A stretch of 64,000 bases of DNA, from assembly GCA_913058395.1 (NCBI GenBank), contig CAJXQI010000015.1, positions 56,900-120,899 on the forward strand. The letters run 5' to 3'. This stretch comes from an uncultured Colwellia sp. (GTDB lineage Bacteria > Pseudomonadota > Gammaproteobacteria > Enterobacterales > Alteromonadaceae). The position numbers were made by a program, and so were the translations under genes. Each line of letters begins with the position of its first letter. Position 1 is the stretch's first letter. The notes beneath the pieces are model-generated. The model did no database searches and had not been told where the DNA came from. It saw only the letters and a list, made by a program, of their open reading frames with translations. This document shows, piece by piece, positions 27,945-36,525 of the stretch.

Positions 27945-28063
27945 ATTAAAGCAAATCATACTTTCGATGGATGTTGTTTATTGATGTAATGTCAACGCAG
28001 TTATACTGCAAACATAGCCATGAAATAGCTGTAGCAACAGCATAATAAAGTAGGAGCAAGTTA

Positions 28064-28780
28064 ATGTCAGATAGTAAATCATCAGTTAAGAAGATTTTAC
28101 TCGTAGAGGACGACCGCCAATTATCGGATTTAGTCTCTGAGTTTTTAGAAAGCGAAGGTTATCACGTTAAACAAGAGTTTAGAGGTGATACTGTTGAGAA
28201 GCGCGTTGAAAAATTTGCACCTGATTTAATCATTCTCGATATTATGTTGCCTGGGAAAGATGGTTTTGCTGTATGTAAAGATCTACGTCCTGGGTTTAAA
28301 GGCCCGGTATTGATGCTTACAGCAAAAGGCACTGACTTTGATCAAGTATTAGGCTTAGAAATTGGTGCTGATGATTATGTTATAAAGCCTGTAGAGCCGC
28401 GTGTTTTACTTGCTCGAGTGAACGCATTATTACGTCGAGGTCAATTACCTGCTGACGGTAAAGAAAATGCTGAAATTGATTGCGGACAACTGCATATTAG
28501 TCGAGGCTCAAGACAAGTAACGCTACATGGTGAAAATATTGACTTAACCAGCCAAGAATTTGATTTGCTTTGGTTGTTAGCGAGTCGCTCTGGCGAAGTT
28601 CAAAACCGAGACTATATCTACAAAGCGGTTGTAGGTCGTGAATACGATGGTATGGACAGAAGTGTTGATGTACGTATCTCTCGACTTCGTAAGAAACTTC
28701 ATGACAGTAATGAAACACCGTTTCGAATTAAAACTATTTGGGGCCAAGGCTATTTATTTGTTCCTGATGCGTGGAATTAA
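28064..28780 (+). CDS. OmpR/RstA-like response regulator
   Basis: 238 residues. The receiver domain runs over about 10-125, with the acidic pair EDD near 17-19, phospho-acceptor Asp in LDIMLPGKDG (about residue 58) and the conserved Lys in VIKPVEPR. The C-terminal winged helix (about 140-235) shows LTSQEFDLLWLLASRSGEV and DVRISRLRKKL, the OmpR/PhoB class. The sequence and partner kinase resemble RstA/RstB. GGAGCAAGTTA precedes the ATG. A perfect 9-bp hairpin lies between this gene and the kinase gene. Confidence 0.9.
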   Translation: MSDSKSSVKKILLVEDDRQLSDLVSEFLESEGYHVKQEFRGDTVEKRVEKFAPDLIILDIMLPGKDGFAVCKDLRPGFKGPVLMLTAKGTDFDQVLGLEIGADDYVIKPVEPRVLLARVNALLRRGQLPADGKENAEIDCGQLHISRGSRQVTLHGENIDLTSQEFDLLWLLASRSGEVQNRDYIYKAVVGREYDGMDRSVDVRISRLRKKLHDSNETPFRIKTIWGQGYLFVPDAWN

Positions 28781-28802
28781 TCATTAATTCACTTTGTAAA
28801 CC

Positions 28803-28826
28803 GGCGAATAATGAACGTTATTCGCC
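28803..28826 (+). terminator. Hairpin between response regulator and kinase genes
   Basis: GGCGAATAA (28803-28811) and TTATTCGCC (28818-28826) form a perfect 9-bp stem with a six-base loop. No T run follows, so partial termination or RNA processing that lowers kinase expression is more likely than full termination. Confidence 0.45.
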
Positions 28827-28856
28827 AGCCTCTAATTCTCTTCTCTAGGCATTTTG

Positions 28857-30149
28857 ATGAAACTCGGACGCTCCTTTTTTAGCTTATATTTTCTGATAAT
28901 ATCCATCTTTATCATATTCTCCTGGATACTTGATGAAGTTTGGAGCACTTATCTTGAACAAGATATAGAGTCATATACTGGCTACAAGAGTATGTTGTCT
29001 GCGCTGTCGAATTTTGCAGAAAATCACCCTGATGATGAATGGGAAAAAATTATTGCCGGTGCTGCTGAGCAATGGCAGTTGCCATTGAAGTTAATGTCGG
29101 AGCAAGAAGTAAATAAAGTAAGCCATCACAACCATGATGTTATAAGTGAAGAAAACACGCATATTTACTATGATAAAGATAATGTAAATATTCACCACCG
29201 CATTGAAAATTCCTCTGCTGTTATTGTACTAGGGCCGGTAAAAATGCCTACTCGCCCGAGGATAGCCGCCTTAGTTAGAGTTATATTGCTCGCGAGTTTA
29301 GCGTGCTTATTATTTTTTTGGTTACGGCCACTATCCCGAGACTTGGATCAATTAAGGAAAACCGCAGTTGAATTTGGTCAAGATAGTTTTGATGTAGTAG
29401 CACCAAAGGCCAGGTCGAATATGACAGCACCCATGGTAACTGCATTTAACTCGATGGCCAGTCGCATAAAACGCTTAATTGATGCGCATAAAGAATTATC
29501 TACAGCGGTTGCTCATGAATTGAGAACACCGTTAGCACGCTCTAAATTTGCTTTACAAATGCTGGCTTGTACAGAAGATAAAGCCAAACAAGAAAAATAT
29601 CGTAATGCTATTAGTAAAGATATTTGTGAACTAGAGCAGTTGATCAGTGAGATGCTTATTTACGCTAGCTTTGACAACGATAAACCTGAATTAACTTTCT
29701 CTCAAGAATCTCTCACTGAAATAGTCCAGCAACAAGTGAGTAATTTCCAGCAGTTTGAGCAAAACATTAGTATTAATAACGTGATTGGGGAATGTAAAGT
29801 TGACGTTGATCGCCACTTTATCAGCCGAGCGCTAAATAATTATATTTCCAATGCTATTAAATACGGTAAAGGTGAAATAGATATTACTATTGTGCAAGCT
29901 GACGATCACTGCCAAATTAGAGTTTCCGATAATGGTGATGGGGTTTGTGATGATTTTAAGTGTACAATATTTGATGCCTTTTCTCGTGGCGACACCTCAA
30001 GAAATCGTGAAACTGGTGGTTTTGGTTTAGGTTTAGCCATTGTATGTCGCATCATGGAATGGCACGGTGGTAGTGCGTCAGTTGTTGATGGCGACAACGG
30101 TGGTTCGTGTTTTATCTTATCTTGGCCAATGAAGCACGTAGTAATTTAA
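28857..30149 (+). CDS. RstB-like sensor histidine kinase
   Basis: 430 residues from the ATG at 28857 (an upstream TTG is in frame). Two membrane helices flank a periplasmic domain of about 110 residues (about 32-140) containing several His residues. HAMP-like linker, H box AVAHELRTPLARSK (phosphorylated His about residue 221), N box NYISNAIKYG, and G boxes DNGDGV and GGFGLGLAIV are all intact. It probably signals to the RstA-like regulator encoded just upstream. Its stimulus is unknown; RstB itself responds to envelope and acid stress in enterobacteria, which need not apply here. Confidence 0.9.
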   Translation: MKLGRSFFSLYFLIISIFIIFSWILDEVWSTYLEQDIESYTGYKSMLSALSNFAENHPDDEWEKIIAGAAEQWQLPLKLMSEQEVNKVSHHNHDVISEENTHIYYDKDNVNIHHRIENSSAVIVLGPVKMPTRPRIAALVRVILLASLACLLFFWLRPLSRDLDQLRKTAVEFGQDSFDVVAPKARSNMTAPMVTAFNSMASRIKRLIDAHKELSTAVAHELRTPLARSKFALQMLACTEDKAKQEKYRNAISKDICELEQLISEMLIYASFDNDKPELTFSQESLTEIVQQQVSNFQQFEQNISINNVIGECKVDVDRHFISRALNNYISNAIKYGKGEIDITIVQADDHCQIRVSDNGDGVCDDFKCTIFDAFSRGDTSRNRETGGFGLGLAIVCRIMEWHGGSASVVDGDNGGSCFILSWPMKHVVI

Positions 30150-30272
30150 CGGTTATAAATTAGCCAATACATTGTAAAACCTAAATAAATTTATTTTATT
30201 TTAAATTTACTACTAAAGAAAAATGCCATCATGCCGATACTGATTACACTAGTGGTAATTAAGTAGAACATT

Positions 30273-30806
30273 TTGGCTTTAGACGCGTTATCAAATGACA
30301 TTCTGATACATGAACTTCAATTAGGCGAGCAGCTTAATGAAAGTGTTCATAGTAAGCGTCGTTCTGATTTCTCACTTATGCTAGCCATGCTAACAGATGA
30401 CGTTAGAGCTCATAGCCAATTTAAATTACCCCTTTCGCAAACAGCCGAAAAAAACATTTCAACCGAACAACTTCGAAAAGAGTTTCAACTTCCAGATGAA
30501 GCGCCTTTAGCATTAAATGATGTTGCAGAATTAGCATTATTTAACCAAGCGGAATTGATTGAAAAACAACAGTTGGAGCATTTGCGTTTAGCTAACACGC
30601 TTAACCCTAAAGCATTGGCATTTCGCGATAATGCAAAGCATATTGACCAGCAAGTACTGACTAATACCAGCTTATATTGTCAACAAAAGTACGATGAACA
30701 AACACTAGAGGAAAAAGCACCTAGAGCTGACTTTAACGTTAATGCTTGGCTAAGTGCAGTACAAACAACTATTGTTAAAGCACCGCTAATGGAAGCCTAC
30801 GCTTAA
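30273..30806 (+). CDS. VC2046/SO_2500 family protein
   Basis: 177 residues from a TTG at 30273; no in-frame ATG lies before the conserved start. The family-like features are ILIHELQLGEQLNESVHSKRR close to the N-terminus, DFSLMLAMLTDDVR (about 33-46) and a C-terminal NAWLSAVQTTIVKAPLMEAY. It is soluble, Ala/Leu/Glu-rich and mostly helical, with no known function, and is restricted to Vibrio, Shewanella and relatives as far as I recall. It is probably monocistronic. Confidence 0.7.
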   Translation: MALDALSNDILIHELQLGEQLNESVHSKRRSDFSLMLAMLTDDVRAHSQFKLPLSQTAEKNISTEQLRKEFQLPDEAPLALNDVAELALFNQAELIEKQQLEHLRLANTLNPKALAFRDNAKHIDQQVLTNTSLYCQQKYDEQTLEEKAPRADFNVNAWLSAVQTTIVKAPLMEAYA

Positions 30807-30873
30807 TATCAATACTTTCTTTATAGTTAATACTGTTATCTGATCCAAGAGCGGTTAATCAACGCCATTTTCT

Positions 30874-31362
30874 CTAAAAGACTTTTGCACAACATTGCTT
30901 GAATTTTTTTGCACTACCGCAAAAGCATAGTTGATTACGTTTAGGTTTATCGATTTCAGAGTTCTCTGAAACGTCACCATCTAAGTAACGCCATTGGTTA
31001 TTTTCCATAATAAAATTAGAGTTTTCTCGCATGTGGCAAATTTGACCTTGGTGAGAATAATATGCAGAAAATTCTACTTGAGCATTGTTATTGTCTAATA
31101 AATCGTGTTGAAAATTACTGGCACGATGAATAACAAGTTTCAACCATTTGGTTTCATTAGCCCATTGTGCAATGTCGTCAATAGTTTGAGTTTTTCTAGT
31201 GATATTTGCATAAGTACGAAAAATATATTCTGCTTGCTTTGTTGCATAGGCGGAATAACGAGAGCGCATAAGTTGCTCTGGGGAACTGGCAATATTGCTG
31301 CCAGAGATAATTTCCTCGCAACATTGGCTAAATGTTTGCGCTGAGCCACATGGACATAACAT
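30874..31362 (-). CDS. YchJ family protein (two SEC-C zinc motifs)
   Basis: 162 residues, typical of YchJ/UPF0225. It begins with a SEC-C motif (CPCGSAQTFSQCC, residues 3-15) and ends with a second (CFCGSAKKFKQCC, about 146-158). Between them lies the family core: LMRSRYSAYATKQAEYIFRTY (about 31-51) and FSAYYSHQGQICHMRENSNF. The SEC-C motif binds zinc and in SecA contacts SecB or ribosomes; the role of YchJ is unknown. Convergent with the VC2046-type gene. Confidence 0.85.
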   Translation of the reverse strand: MLCPCGSAQTFSQCCEEIISGSNIASSPEQLMRSRYSAYATKQAEYIFRTYANITRKTQTIDDIAQWANETKWLKLVIHRASNFQHDLLDNNNAQVEFSAYYSHQGQICHMRENSNFIMENNQWRYLDGDVSENSEIDKPKRNQLCFCGSAKKFKQCCAKVF

Positions 31363-31437
31363 GTAAGCACCCTAAATACGTTAAAAACGCGAGTCTATCA
31401 TAGCCAAAGGTAGCCTTTAAGGTTTTATAGCAATGTT

Positions 31438-31896
31438 TTAATGCAATTTAGATACAGCTTGTTGTAACAAAATACATTGTGTTTTTCCTAACGCAGCACA
31501 TCTTGAAAGTTCATTCATTTCAGTTTGGTTAAATTGAGCATTTGATAAAATCATTGCTGAACAATTACCTTTCAATAAGGTTTTTTTAATGTGCTCTACA
31601 TTCACATTTACTTTATTCGCGTTCACTTTCAGTATTTTTTTTGGGTTGATTTTTCCCATGTTCGAAAGTTGATCTAATGATTCATTTTCAGGATTTATCA
31701 TTAAGATCCATTTGTTGTCTGTGTGATGACTTTGACAAATGTTTTGGTATTTTTCAGATAATTCGATAGCACTTGTTACTTGAATAATATTACACCATTG
31801 CTTACTCGCACTGACAGATAATGGTGTTTTCACCAACGAACCTCTAACTAAGTTATTGTTATTTAGTTTTAAATTTAGTTTGTTAATATTAATCAT
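31438..31896 (-). CDS. sulA: SulA-like SOS cell division inhibitor
   Basis: 152 residues from the ATG at 31896, which has AGGTGAG about four bases upstream; the frame is open further but the start is fixed by this site and by the LexA box. KWILMINPENESLDQLSNMG (about residues 82-101) corresponds to the conserved central block of SulA. SulA binds FtsZ and blocks septation after DNA damage. The overall similarity is low and the protein is somewhat shorter than E. coli SulA, but a near-perfect LexA box directly upstream supports the call. Confidence 0.75.
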   Translation of the reverse strand: MININKLNLKLNNNNLVRGSLVKTPLSVSASKQWCNIIQVTSAIELSEKYQNICQSHHTDNKWILMINPENESLDQLSNMGKINPKKILKVNANKVNVNVEHIKKTLLKGNCSAMILSNAQFNQTEMNELSRCAALGKTQCILLQQAVSKLH

Positions 31897-31912
31897 CGCT
31901 CTCACCTCGGCA

Positions 31913-31932
31913 TACTGTATGAATGTACAGTA
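31913..31932. promoter_or_regulatory. LexA box (SOS operator)
   Basis: TACTGTATGAATGTACAGTA contains CTGT-N8-ACAG and is symmetric over most of its 20 bases, close to the E. coli consensus. It lies 17 bases upstream of the SulA-like start codon on the minus strand, about 100 bases from the small plus-strand frame at 32035. Confidence 0.92.
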
Positions 31933-32034
31933 TATCGATTGTGCTGTTATTTCAAGCATTATTTGAAATATCTTTGTAATTAAAAATTCATGGTCTATAT
32001 TTTAAAATCACCTAATTAAAATGGAATTTAGACA

Positions 32035-32226
32035 ATGAAGTCGGAAGGATCGATCAGTATAAGTGTCGCGGGGGTGAAAAACTCGTTAGATGATATTCAG
32101 TCAATTGTGCTAAGTAAAAGTTGTTCGCATGAAACTTTAACTCGATTAAAGTTTGCACTTGCTGATATCAATGAGGAAGTTAATATGCTGAGCAATGTCA
32201 TGCAAATGGAAACCACAAATGAATAA
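32035..32226 (+). CDS. Small hypothetical protein
   Basis: 63 residues, hydrophilic and helix-rich, no membrane segment or known motif. It starts MKSEGSISISVAGVKNSL and contains LTRLKFALADINEEVNML, a possible short coiled coil. GGAA lies ten bases before the ATG. It is divergent from the SulA-like gene and could share the SOS operator region, although the LexA box is about 100 bases away. I do not recognise it; it could be a chance frame. Confidence 0.4.
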   Translation: MKSEGSISISVAGVKNSLDDIQSIVLSKSCSHETLTRLKFALADINEEVNMLSNVMQMETTNE

Positions 32227-32523
32227 CCATTAGTACATATCTGCAATTAAGTTTTTAACTTAGCCAATATTATTTTAATCATAACTTTCCTCTAAGCCAC
32301 TTTTCATTACCGCTACTATTTTCCACTCGCTACTTATGAATTAAATAAGGAAGTGTGGTTCTATATTCCTGCAAGTGTTTACACTCTATTTTATTTCTCA
32401 TTTCAAAAAAATTAGTCGCGGGAGTAAAATCTTTAAACCTTAAGTAAACGTTAAGATTCCATTGTTATCTTTTCTAACAAGTCAGCAATTACGCTGTTAA
32501 TCGTGATTTGTAATGGAGTAGAA
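32227..32523. other. Upstream region of the thermostable hemolysin operon
   Basis: About 300 AT-rich bases with no gene seen. The last 90 bases contain the PmrA/QseB-like box at 32439-32455 and the TGGAG ribosome binding site of the next gene. Confidence 0.5.
32439..32455 (+). promoter_or_regulatory. PmrA/QseB-type direct-repeat box
   Basis: CTTAAG-TAAAC-GTTAAG fits the PmrA/QseB box YTTAAK-N5-YTTAAK with one mismatch; the repeats are 11 bases apart, one helical turn, as for OmpR-family dimers. It is 68 bases upstream of the hemolysin start, and a PmrA/QseB-class regulator is encoded at the end of the same gene run. Confidence 0.55.
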
Positions 32524-33240
32524 ATGATACAAGCAAACAATGATCTTCAAACAATAAAGTCATTAAACATTAGCAGTAAGCGTGCGGCATCTTTTCATTT
32601 GTATGAAAAGAATAGTTTTGGCCGAAGTAAAGCTGAGCATGCCGTTAGCAAAATTTTTCGCTCTGCCTATGGTGCTGATATCACCAGTTATTTACCTTAC
32701 CTTTTAACTGCGGAAGTTAATCAACGAATAGCAGCCGTTGTTGGTGTGCGATGTGCGGCAGAGCAGCCTTTATTCCTAGAGCAGTATTTATCTACCAATG
32801 TTGAAGCGGCAATTAAGCAAATTAACGGTCTTATTATTCCTCGCCAAAAAATTGTTGAAATTGGCAATTTAGTGTCTTGTAAAACCGGCGTTAGTCGACA
32901 GCTTTTTATCATTTTGGCATTTGCTTTAGCTAAAGCTGAAATTGAATGGGTTAGCTTTACCGCTACAGCACAAGTAGAGCAGTTACTTGCAAAGTTATCA
33001 TTATTTCCCGTAGTCATAGGACAAGCAACAGAGCATGCCATTGTTAATGGAGATGATAGATGGGGTAGCTATTACGTCGATAGTCCCAATGTTTGCGTCG
33101 GCAATGCGTTTAACGCGGTTCATGAGCTAAAAAAATCTATGGTTATTCGTGAAATGGTGATGCAGCTTGAACCCACAATCAACTTGTTGGCTACCCAACT
33201 AAGTAAATCGATAATTACTGCAAATGGGAGTCAACTATGA
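32524..33240 (+). CDS. Thermostable hemolysin family protein (GNAT-like fold suspected)
   Basis: 238 residues from the ATG at 32524 (GGAG seven bases upstream). It matches the thermostable hemolysin family first described from Vibrio delta-VPH: FGRSKAEHAVSKIFRSAYGADI (about 31-52), a VVGVRCAAEQPLFLEQYL strand-helix, VEIGNLVSC (about 116-124) and the DRWGSYY element. The arrangement of a charged N-terminal helix, a GVR strand and an E-x-G-N-L strand looks like an N-acyltransferase (GNAT/LuxI-like) rather than a pore former. It overlaps the acyl ligase gene by four bases. Haemolysis as the native role is doubtful. Confidence 0.78.
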   Translation: MIQANNDLQTIKSLNISSKRAASFHLYEKNSFGRSKAEHAVSKIFRSAYGADITSYLPYLLTAEVNQRIAAVVGVRCAAEQPLFLEQYLSTNVEAAIKQINGLIIPRQKIVEIGNLVSCKTGVSRQLFIILAFALAKAEIEWVSFTATAQVEQLLAKLSLFPVVIGQATEHAIVNGDDRWGSYYVDSPNVCVGNAFNAVHELKKSMVIREMVMQLEPTINLLATQLSKSIITANGSQL

Positions 33241-34727
33241 ATATGAAACTAGATGCAATATGGCAGCAGCAAGCTCAAAAAAGTATGTTGGTCAGTGGTG
33301 ACAATAGCCTTAATTACGCTGAATTTTTACAACAGGTTTCTGGTTACAAAAAATCTTTAACAGAGCTATCGGCAACTTCTGTTGCTATATGCTTAGACAA
33401 TGGTATTGATTGGGTTTTGATTGATATTGCCTGTCAGCAACTTGATATTGTGCTACTGCCATTACCAACTTACTTTAGTACTGAACAAGTGCAACATAGC
33501 CTTATTACGGCGGGTTGTGACGTGTTAATCGCTGATGCCTTATTTGCTGACAAGCTTATTGAGCGATTACCAGAAGCTGATTTGATTGAATCAGCTTCAG
33601 ATATGTCCCTTTATTCCTTACCCTATGCAAGATTAGCTGAAGATAAGAAGTGCATACCTGATGGAACTGCCAAAATTACCTTTACCTCAGGAACTACAGG
33701 GCAACCCAAAGGTGCATGTTTAAGTAATGCACATCAATGGCAAGTGGCTGAGGTATTAGCTAAAAATATCACAAGTAAAATTACTAAGCACCTATGTGTA
33801 TTGCCCTTAGCAACACTTTTAGAAAACATAGCTGGTATTTACGCACCACTACTAAATGGTGCCACCGTTGAAATACCAACGTTATCGTCATTAGGTTTTA
33901 ATGGCAGTTCGTCGCTAAATTTTAATAAGTTCATTCAGCAAATTAGTCAATCAGAGCCAAGCAGCTTAATTACAACGCCTGAAATATTGAAAGGCTTGGT
34001 GCAAGCTTGTGAAATGGGCTGGCGAGCACCGAAAAGTTTACAATTTATTGCTGTAGGTGGCGCACATACCGCTCCAGCGTTATTAAGCGCGGCTAAAGCA
34101 AGTGGTTTACCTGTTTTTCAAGGCTATGGCTTATCTGAATGCTGCTCAGTGGTGAGCTTAAATACAATCAATAATAATCAACCTAAAAGTGCCGGGAAAA
34201 TACTGTCGCATCTGAAAGTTAAAATTGAACAAAATGAGATTATTGTTCAAGGGCCATTATTTCTTGGCTATGCCGGAGACAAAAGTTCTTGGGGGAAAAC
34301 TGAATATGCCACGGGCGATTTAGGTTATCTTGATGACGACGGTTACTTAATTATTCAAGGCCGCAAGAAAAATACCTTAGTGACTAGCTTTGGCCGCAAC
34401 GTTAACCCTGAATGGATTGAGTCTAGACTTCTTGCTCAAACACATATTAAACAGGCCATTGTATTTGGTGATGCAAAACCTTTTTGTTGTGCGGCAATTT
34501 ACATTGATAAAAACACGACATCACTTGAGCAAGTGTCAAAAAATATTAAAGAGCTCAATAAAACCTTACCCGACTATGCGCAAATCAAAGCTTACTTGTA
34601 TTTAAAAACTGCGATCTTGCCTAACAGTGAATTGATGACAGCGAATGGCCGAATTCGACGACCAGCCGCTTTAGCTAATTTCGCTGAGCAATTAGATGAA
34701 ATTTATCAACCTGAATTAGTAAATTAA
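33237..34727 (+). CDS. AMP-binding acyl-CoA/fatty-acid ligase-like protein
   Basis: 496 residues of the ANL superfamily. Motifs: P-loop FTSGTTGQPKGA (about residues 149-160), GGAHTAPALL (about 279-288), QGYGLSECC (about 297-305, the YGxTE equivalent with Ser), TGDLGYLDDDGYL (about 359-371) and IQGRKKNTLVTSFGRNVNPEWIE (hinge), but the final catalytic Lys region is NGRIRR, where the usual NGKIxR Lys is Arg. It would activate an acyl group as adenylate. It starts in the hemolysin stop (ATGA), so production of the two proteins is coupled. Confidence 0.85.
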   Translation: MNMKLDAIWQQQAQKSMLVSGDNSLNYAEFLQQVSGYKKSLTELSATSVAICLDNGIDWVLIDIACQQLDIVLLPLPTYFSTEQVQHSLITAGCDVLIADALFADKLIERLPEADLIESASDMSLYSLPYARLAEDKKCIPDGTAKITFTSGTTGQPKGACLSNAHQWQVAEVLAKNITSKITKHLCVLPLATLLENIAGIYAPLLNGATVEIPTLSSLGFNGSSSLNFNKFIQQISQSEPSSLITTPEILKGLVQACEMGWRAPKSLQFIAVGGAHTAPALLSAAKASGLPVFQGYGLSECCSVVSLNTINNNQPKSAGKILSHLKVKIEQNEIIVQGPLFLGYAGDKSSWGKTEYATGDLGYLDDDGYLIIQGRKKNTLVTSFGRNVNPEWIESRLLAQTHIKQAIVFGDAKPFCCAAIYIDKNTTSLEQVSKNIKELNKTLPDYAQIKAYLYLKTAILPNSELMTANGRIRRPAALANFAEQLDEIYQPELVN

Positions 34728-34796
34728 TTAGCACTGAAAAGCATTCAAATTTGCACATGCTAGCTTATGGATTTTGACCGTATTGGGAGTAACTAA

Positions 34797-35663
34797 ATGA
34801 AAATTGAATTATGTACAGTGGTAATAACTGGCGCAACAGGTGGTATAGGTGCCGCTATAGCGAAGCAGCTATCAATGCAGGGAGCTGAATTGCTACTAGT
34901 AGCGCGCAATGTAGAAAATCTTAAGGCCTTACAGCATCAACTTATTATTGAAACCGGTAAAGAGCACAACTATTTGAGTGCCGATATTACTACCAAACAA
35001 GGCAAAATAGATCTTATTGCAAAGGCGTCAATATTAGGTGCCAATATGCTAATTAACAGTGCCGGTGTTAGTGATTTTTCACGCTTTGAAGACATGACAG
35101 AGCAAGCAATGCAACGGGCAATAAATATTAACTTAATGGCGCCTATGATGTTAACGCAATTATTTTTAGCGCAAGGTCGTGAAAATACTAGCACGGAAAA
35201 ATATGTCGTTAATGTTGGCTCTGCGTTGGGTAGTATCGGCTTTCCTTGTTATAGCAGCTACTGTGCTTCTAAGTTTGGTTTGCGCGGCTTTACTGAGTCA
35301 ATACAACGAGAGTTAGCTAATAGCGAAGACCAAGTGTTTTACTTTGCGCCAAGGGCGACCGCAACAACCATTAATGGTGAAGCCGCAAATGAAATGAATT
35401 ATGCATTGGGCAATAAGATTGATGCACCAGAAGATGTTGCATCTGCACTGTTAAAACAGCTCATTAAAGATAAACCAAGAGCAACAGTGGGTTGGCCTGA
35501 AAGGTTATTTGTTCGCCTTAACGGCTTTATTCCTGAGTTGGTAGATCATGCACTCAGAAAAAATATCAATAAAATTAAGAAAATTGCAGGGCTTAAACAA
35601 GAAAGTGAAAATAAGTTTTATGAAAAAGGGGTTGACCAATTTATCACTCAATATTTCGATTAA
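34797..35663 (+). CDS. Short-chain dehydrogenase/reductase
   Basis: 288 residues, classical SDR. The nucleotide-binding TGATGGIGAAIAKQL lies at about residues 11-25, NSAG at about 86-89, the catalytic Ser in NVGSALGSIG and YSSYCASKFGLRGF (Tyr-x-x-x-Lys, about 153-166). ARN after the second strand suggests NADP(H). The C-terminal extension (about 240-288) is longer than in minimal SDRs. GGGAG is placed well before the ATG. Together with the acyltransferase-like and ligase genes upstream it suggests a small pathway that makes or modifies a fatty-acyl product; the substrate is unknown. Confidence 0.88.
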   Translation: MKIELCTVVITGATGGIGAAIAKQLSMQGAELLLVARNVENLKALQHQLIIETGKEHNYLSADITTKQGKIDLIAKASILGANMLINSAGVSDFSRFEDMTEQAMQRAININLMAPMMLTQLFLAQGRENTSTEKYVVNVGSALGSIGFPCYSSYCASKFGLRGFTESIQRELANSEDQVFYFAPRATATTINGEAANEMNYALGNKIDAPEDVASALLKQLIKDKPRATVGWPERLFVRLNGFIPELVDHALRKNINKIKKIAGLKQESENKFYEKGVDQFITQYFD

Positions 35664-35764
35664 CAGGTGTTTAGTTTTCATATTGAACAGTAGCAAACAG
35701 TGAAAGAAGTCAATTAGATATGAGTAAAGTTTTTGACTTTAACTTAAAAATGAAGGAATTAATG

Positions 35765-36466
35765 ATGAAAAATTTAGTTAGCAATAAAAGAAAATTATTT
35801 TCAATGAACAAGAGTTTTATTACGTTATTGTCGGTACTAAGCTTTACTTTTAGTAGCCAGATAATTGCCGCAACACTTGATGAAGATGTTCAACAACTAA
35901 GTGATAATTGGGCGCACGTTAATTTTGAATTAAACGATGATATACAAGAAGAAGCATTTGTAAACCTTATCGAACAAGCGAATAAGTTAACTTCTAGTTA
36001 TCCTGAAAAAGCAAAAGTGTGGGCGTGGAGTGGTATTATTAAATCAAGCTTTGCAGGTGCTAGTGGCGGTTTAGGGGCATTATCATTTGCTAAAGATGCT
36101 AAGAAAGATTTTGAGAAAGCGATAGAGCTCAACCCGAAGGCTTTAGCAGGCTCGGCATTTACGAGTTTAGGTGTGCTATATCATAAAGTACCTGGCTGGC
36201 CGATTGCTTTTGGTGATGATGATGACGCAGAAGTGCTGCTAAAAAAAGGTTTGGAAAATAATCCACATGGAAAAATATCAAACTTTTTTTATGGTGAATT
36301 TCTATTTGATGAACGTAAATATCATCAAGCAAAGAAACATTTATTAGTGGCTAAACAAGTTCCCTTACGAGTAAACAGTTTATTGGCTGACAAATACAGA
36401 CAAGCAGAAATTGAACTTCTTTTGGCTCAAGTAGAGAAAAAAATAGCGAAAAGCACTAAACGATAA
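35765..36466 (+). CDS. Exported TPR-like protein
   Basis: 233 residues from the ATG at 35765 (AAGGA seven bases upstream; ATGs at 35720 and 35762 are in frame). A signal peptide is visible (MNKSFITLLSVLSFTFSSQIIAA, ending about residue 36). The mature protein has helical repeats that resemble TPRs: AWSGIIKSSFAGASGG, then AKKDFEKAIELNPKALAGSAFTSLG and FYGEFLFDERKYHQAKKHLL. It contains a DDDDAE acidic stretch. It ends the hemolysin-ligase-SDR run and is followed by a hairpin. A periplasmic binding or scaffold role is guessed. Confidence 0.7.
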   Translation: MKNLVSNKRKLFSMNKSFITLLSVLSFTFSSQIIAATLDEDVQQLSDNWAHVNFELNDDIQEEAFVNLIEQANKLTSSYPEKAKVWAWSGIIKSSFAGASGGLGALSFAKDAKKDFEKAIELNPKALAGSAFTSLGVLYHKVPGWPIAFGDDDDAEVLLKKGLENNPHGKISNFFYGEFLFDERKYHQAKKHLLVAKQVPLRVNSLLADKYRQAEIELLLAQVEKKIAKSTKR

Positions 36467-36472
36467 TGATAG

Positions 36473-36510
36473 AAACTATATTGTCCCTTAATACTGGTAT
36501 AATATAGTTT
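36473..36510. terminator. Inverted repeat downstream of the TPR gene
   Basis: AAACTATATT (36473-36482) and AATATAGTTT (36501-36510) are perfectly complementary, with an inner ATACTGGTAT hairpin. It could end the TPR-gene transcript. The right arm overlaps an extended -10 element, TGGTATAAT (36495-36503), which may be a promoter for the two-component genes. Confidence 0.5.
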
Positions 36511-36525
36511 AAAATCAAATTGATA

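Larger units (their letters stand above)
27684..28063. other. Divergent MFS/response-regulator intergenic region rich in inverted repeats
   Basis: About 380 bases without a gene. It contains the 27747-27780 dyad near the MFS gene, a widely spaced 18-base inverted repeat (27831-27848 against 27926-27944), and inside that the small palindromes AGGTAACACCT and TTGTTAATTAACAA. Promoters of both flanking genes should be here. Confidence 0.55.
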
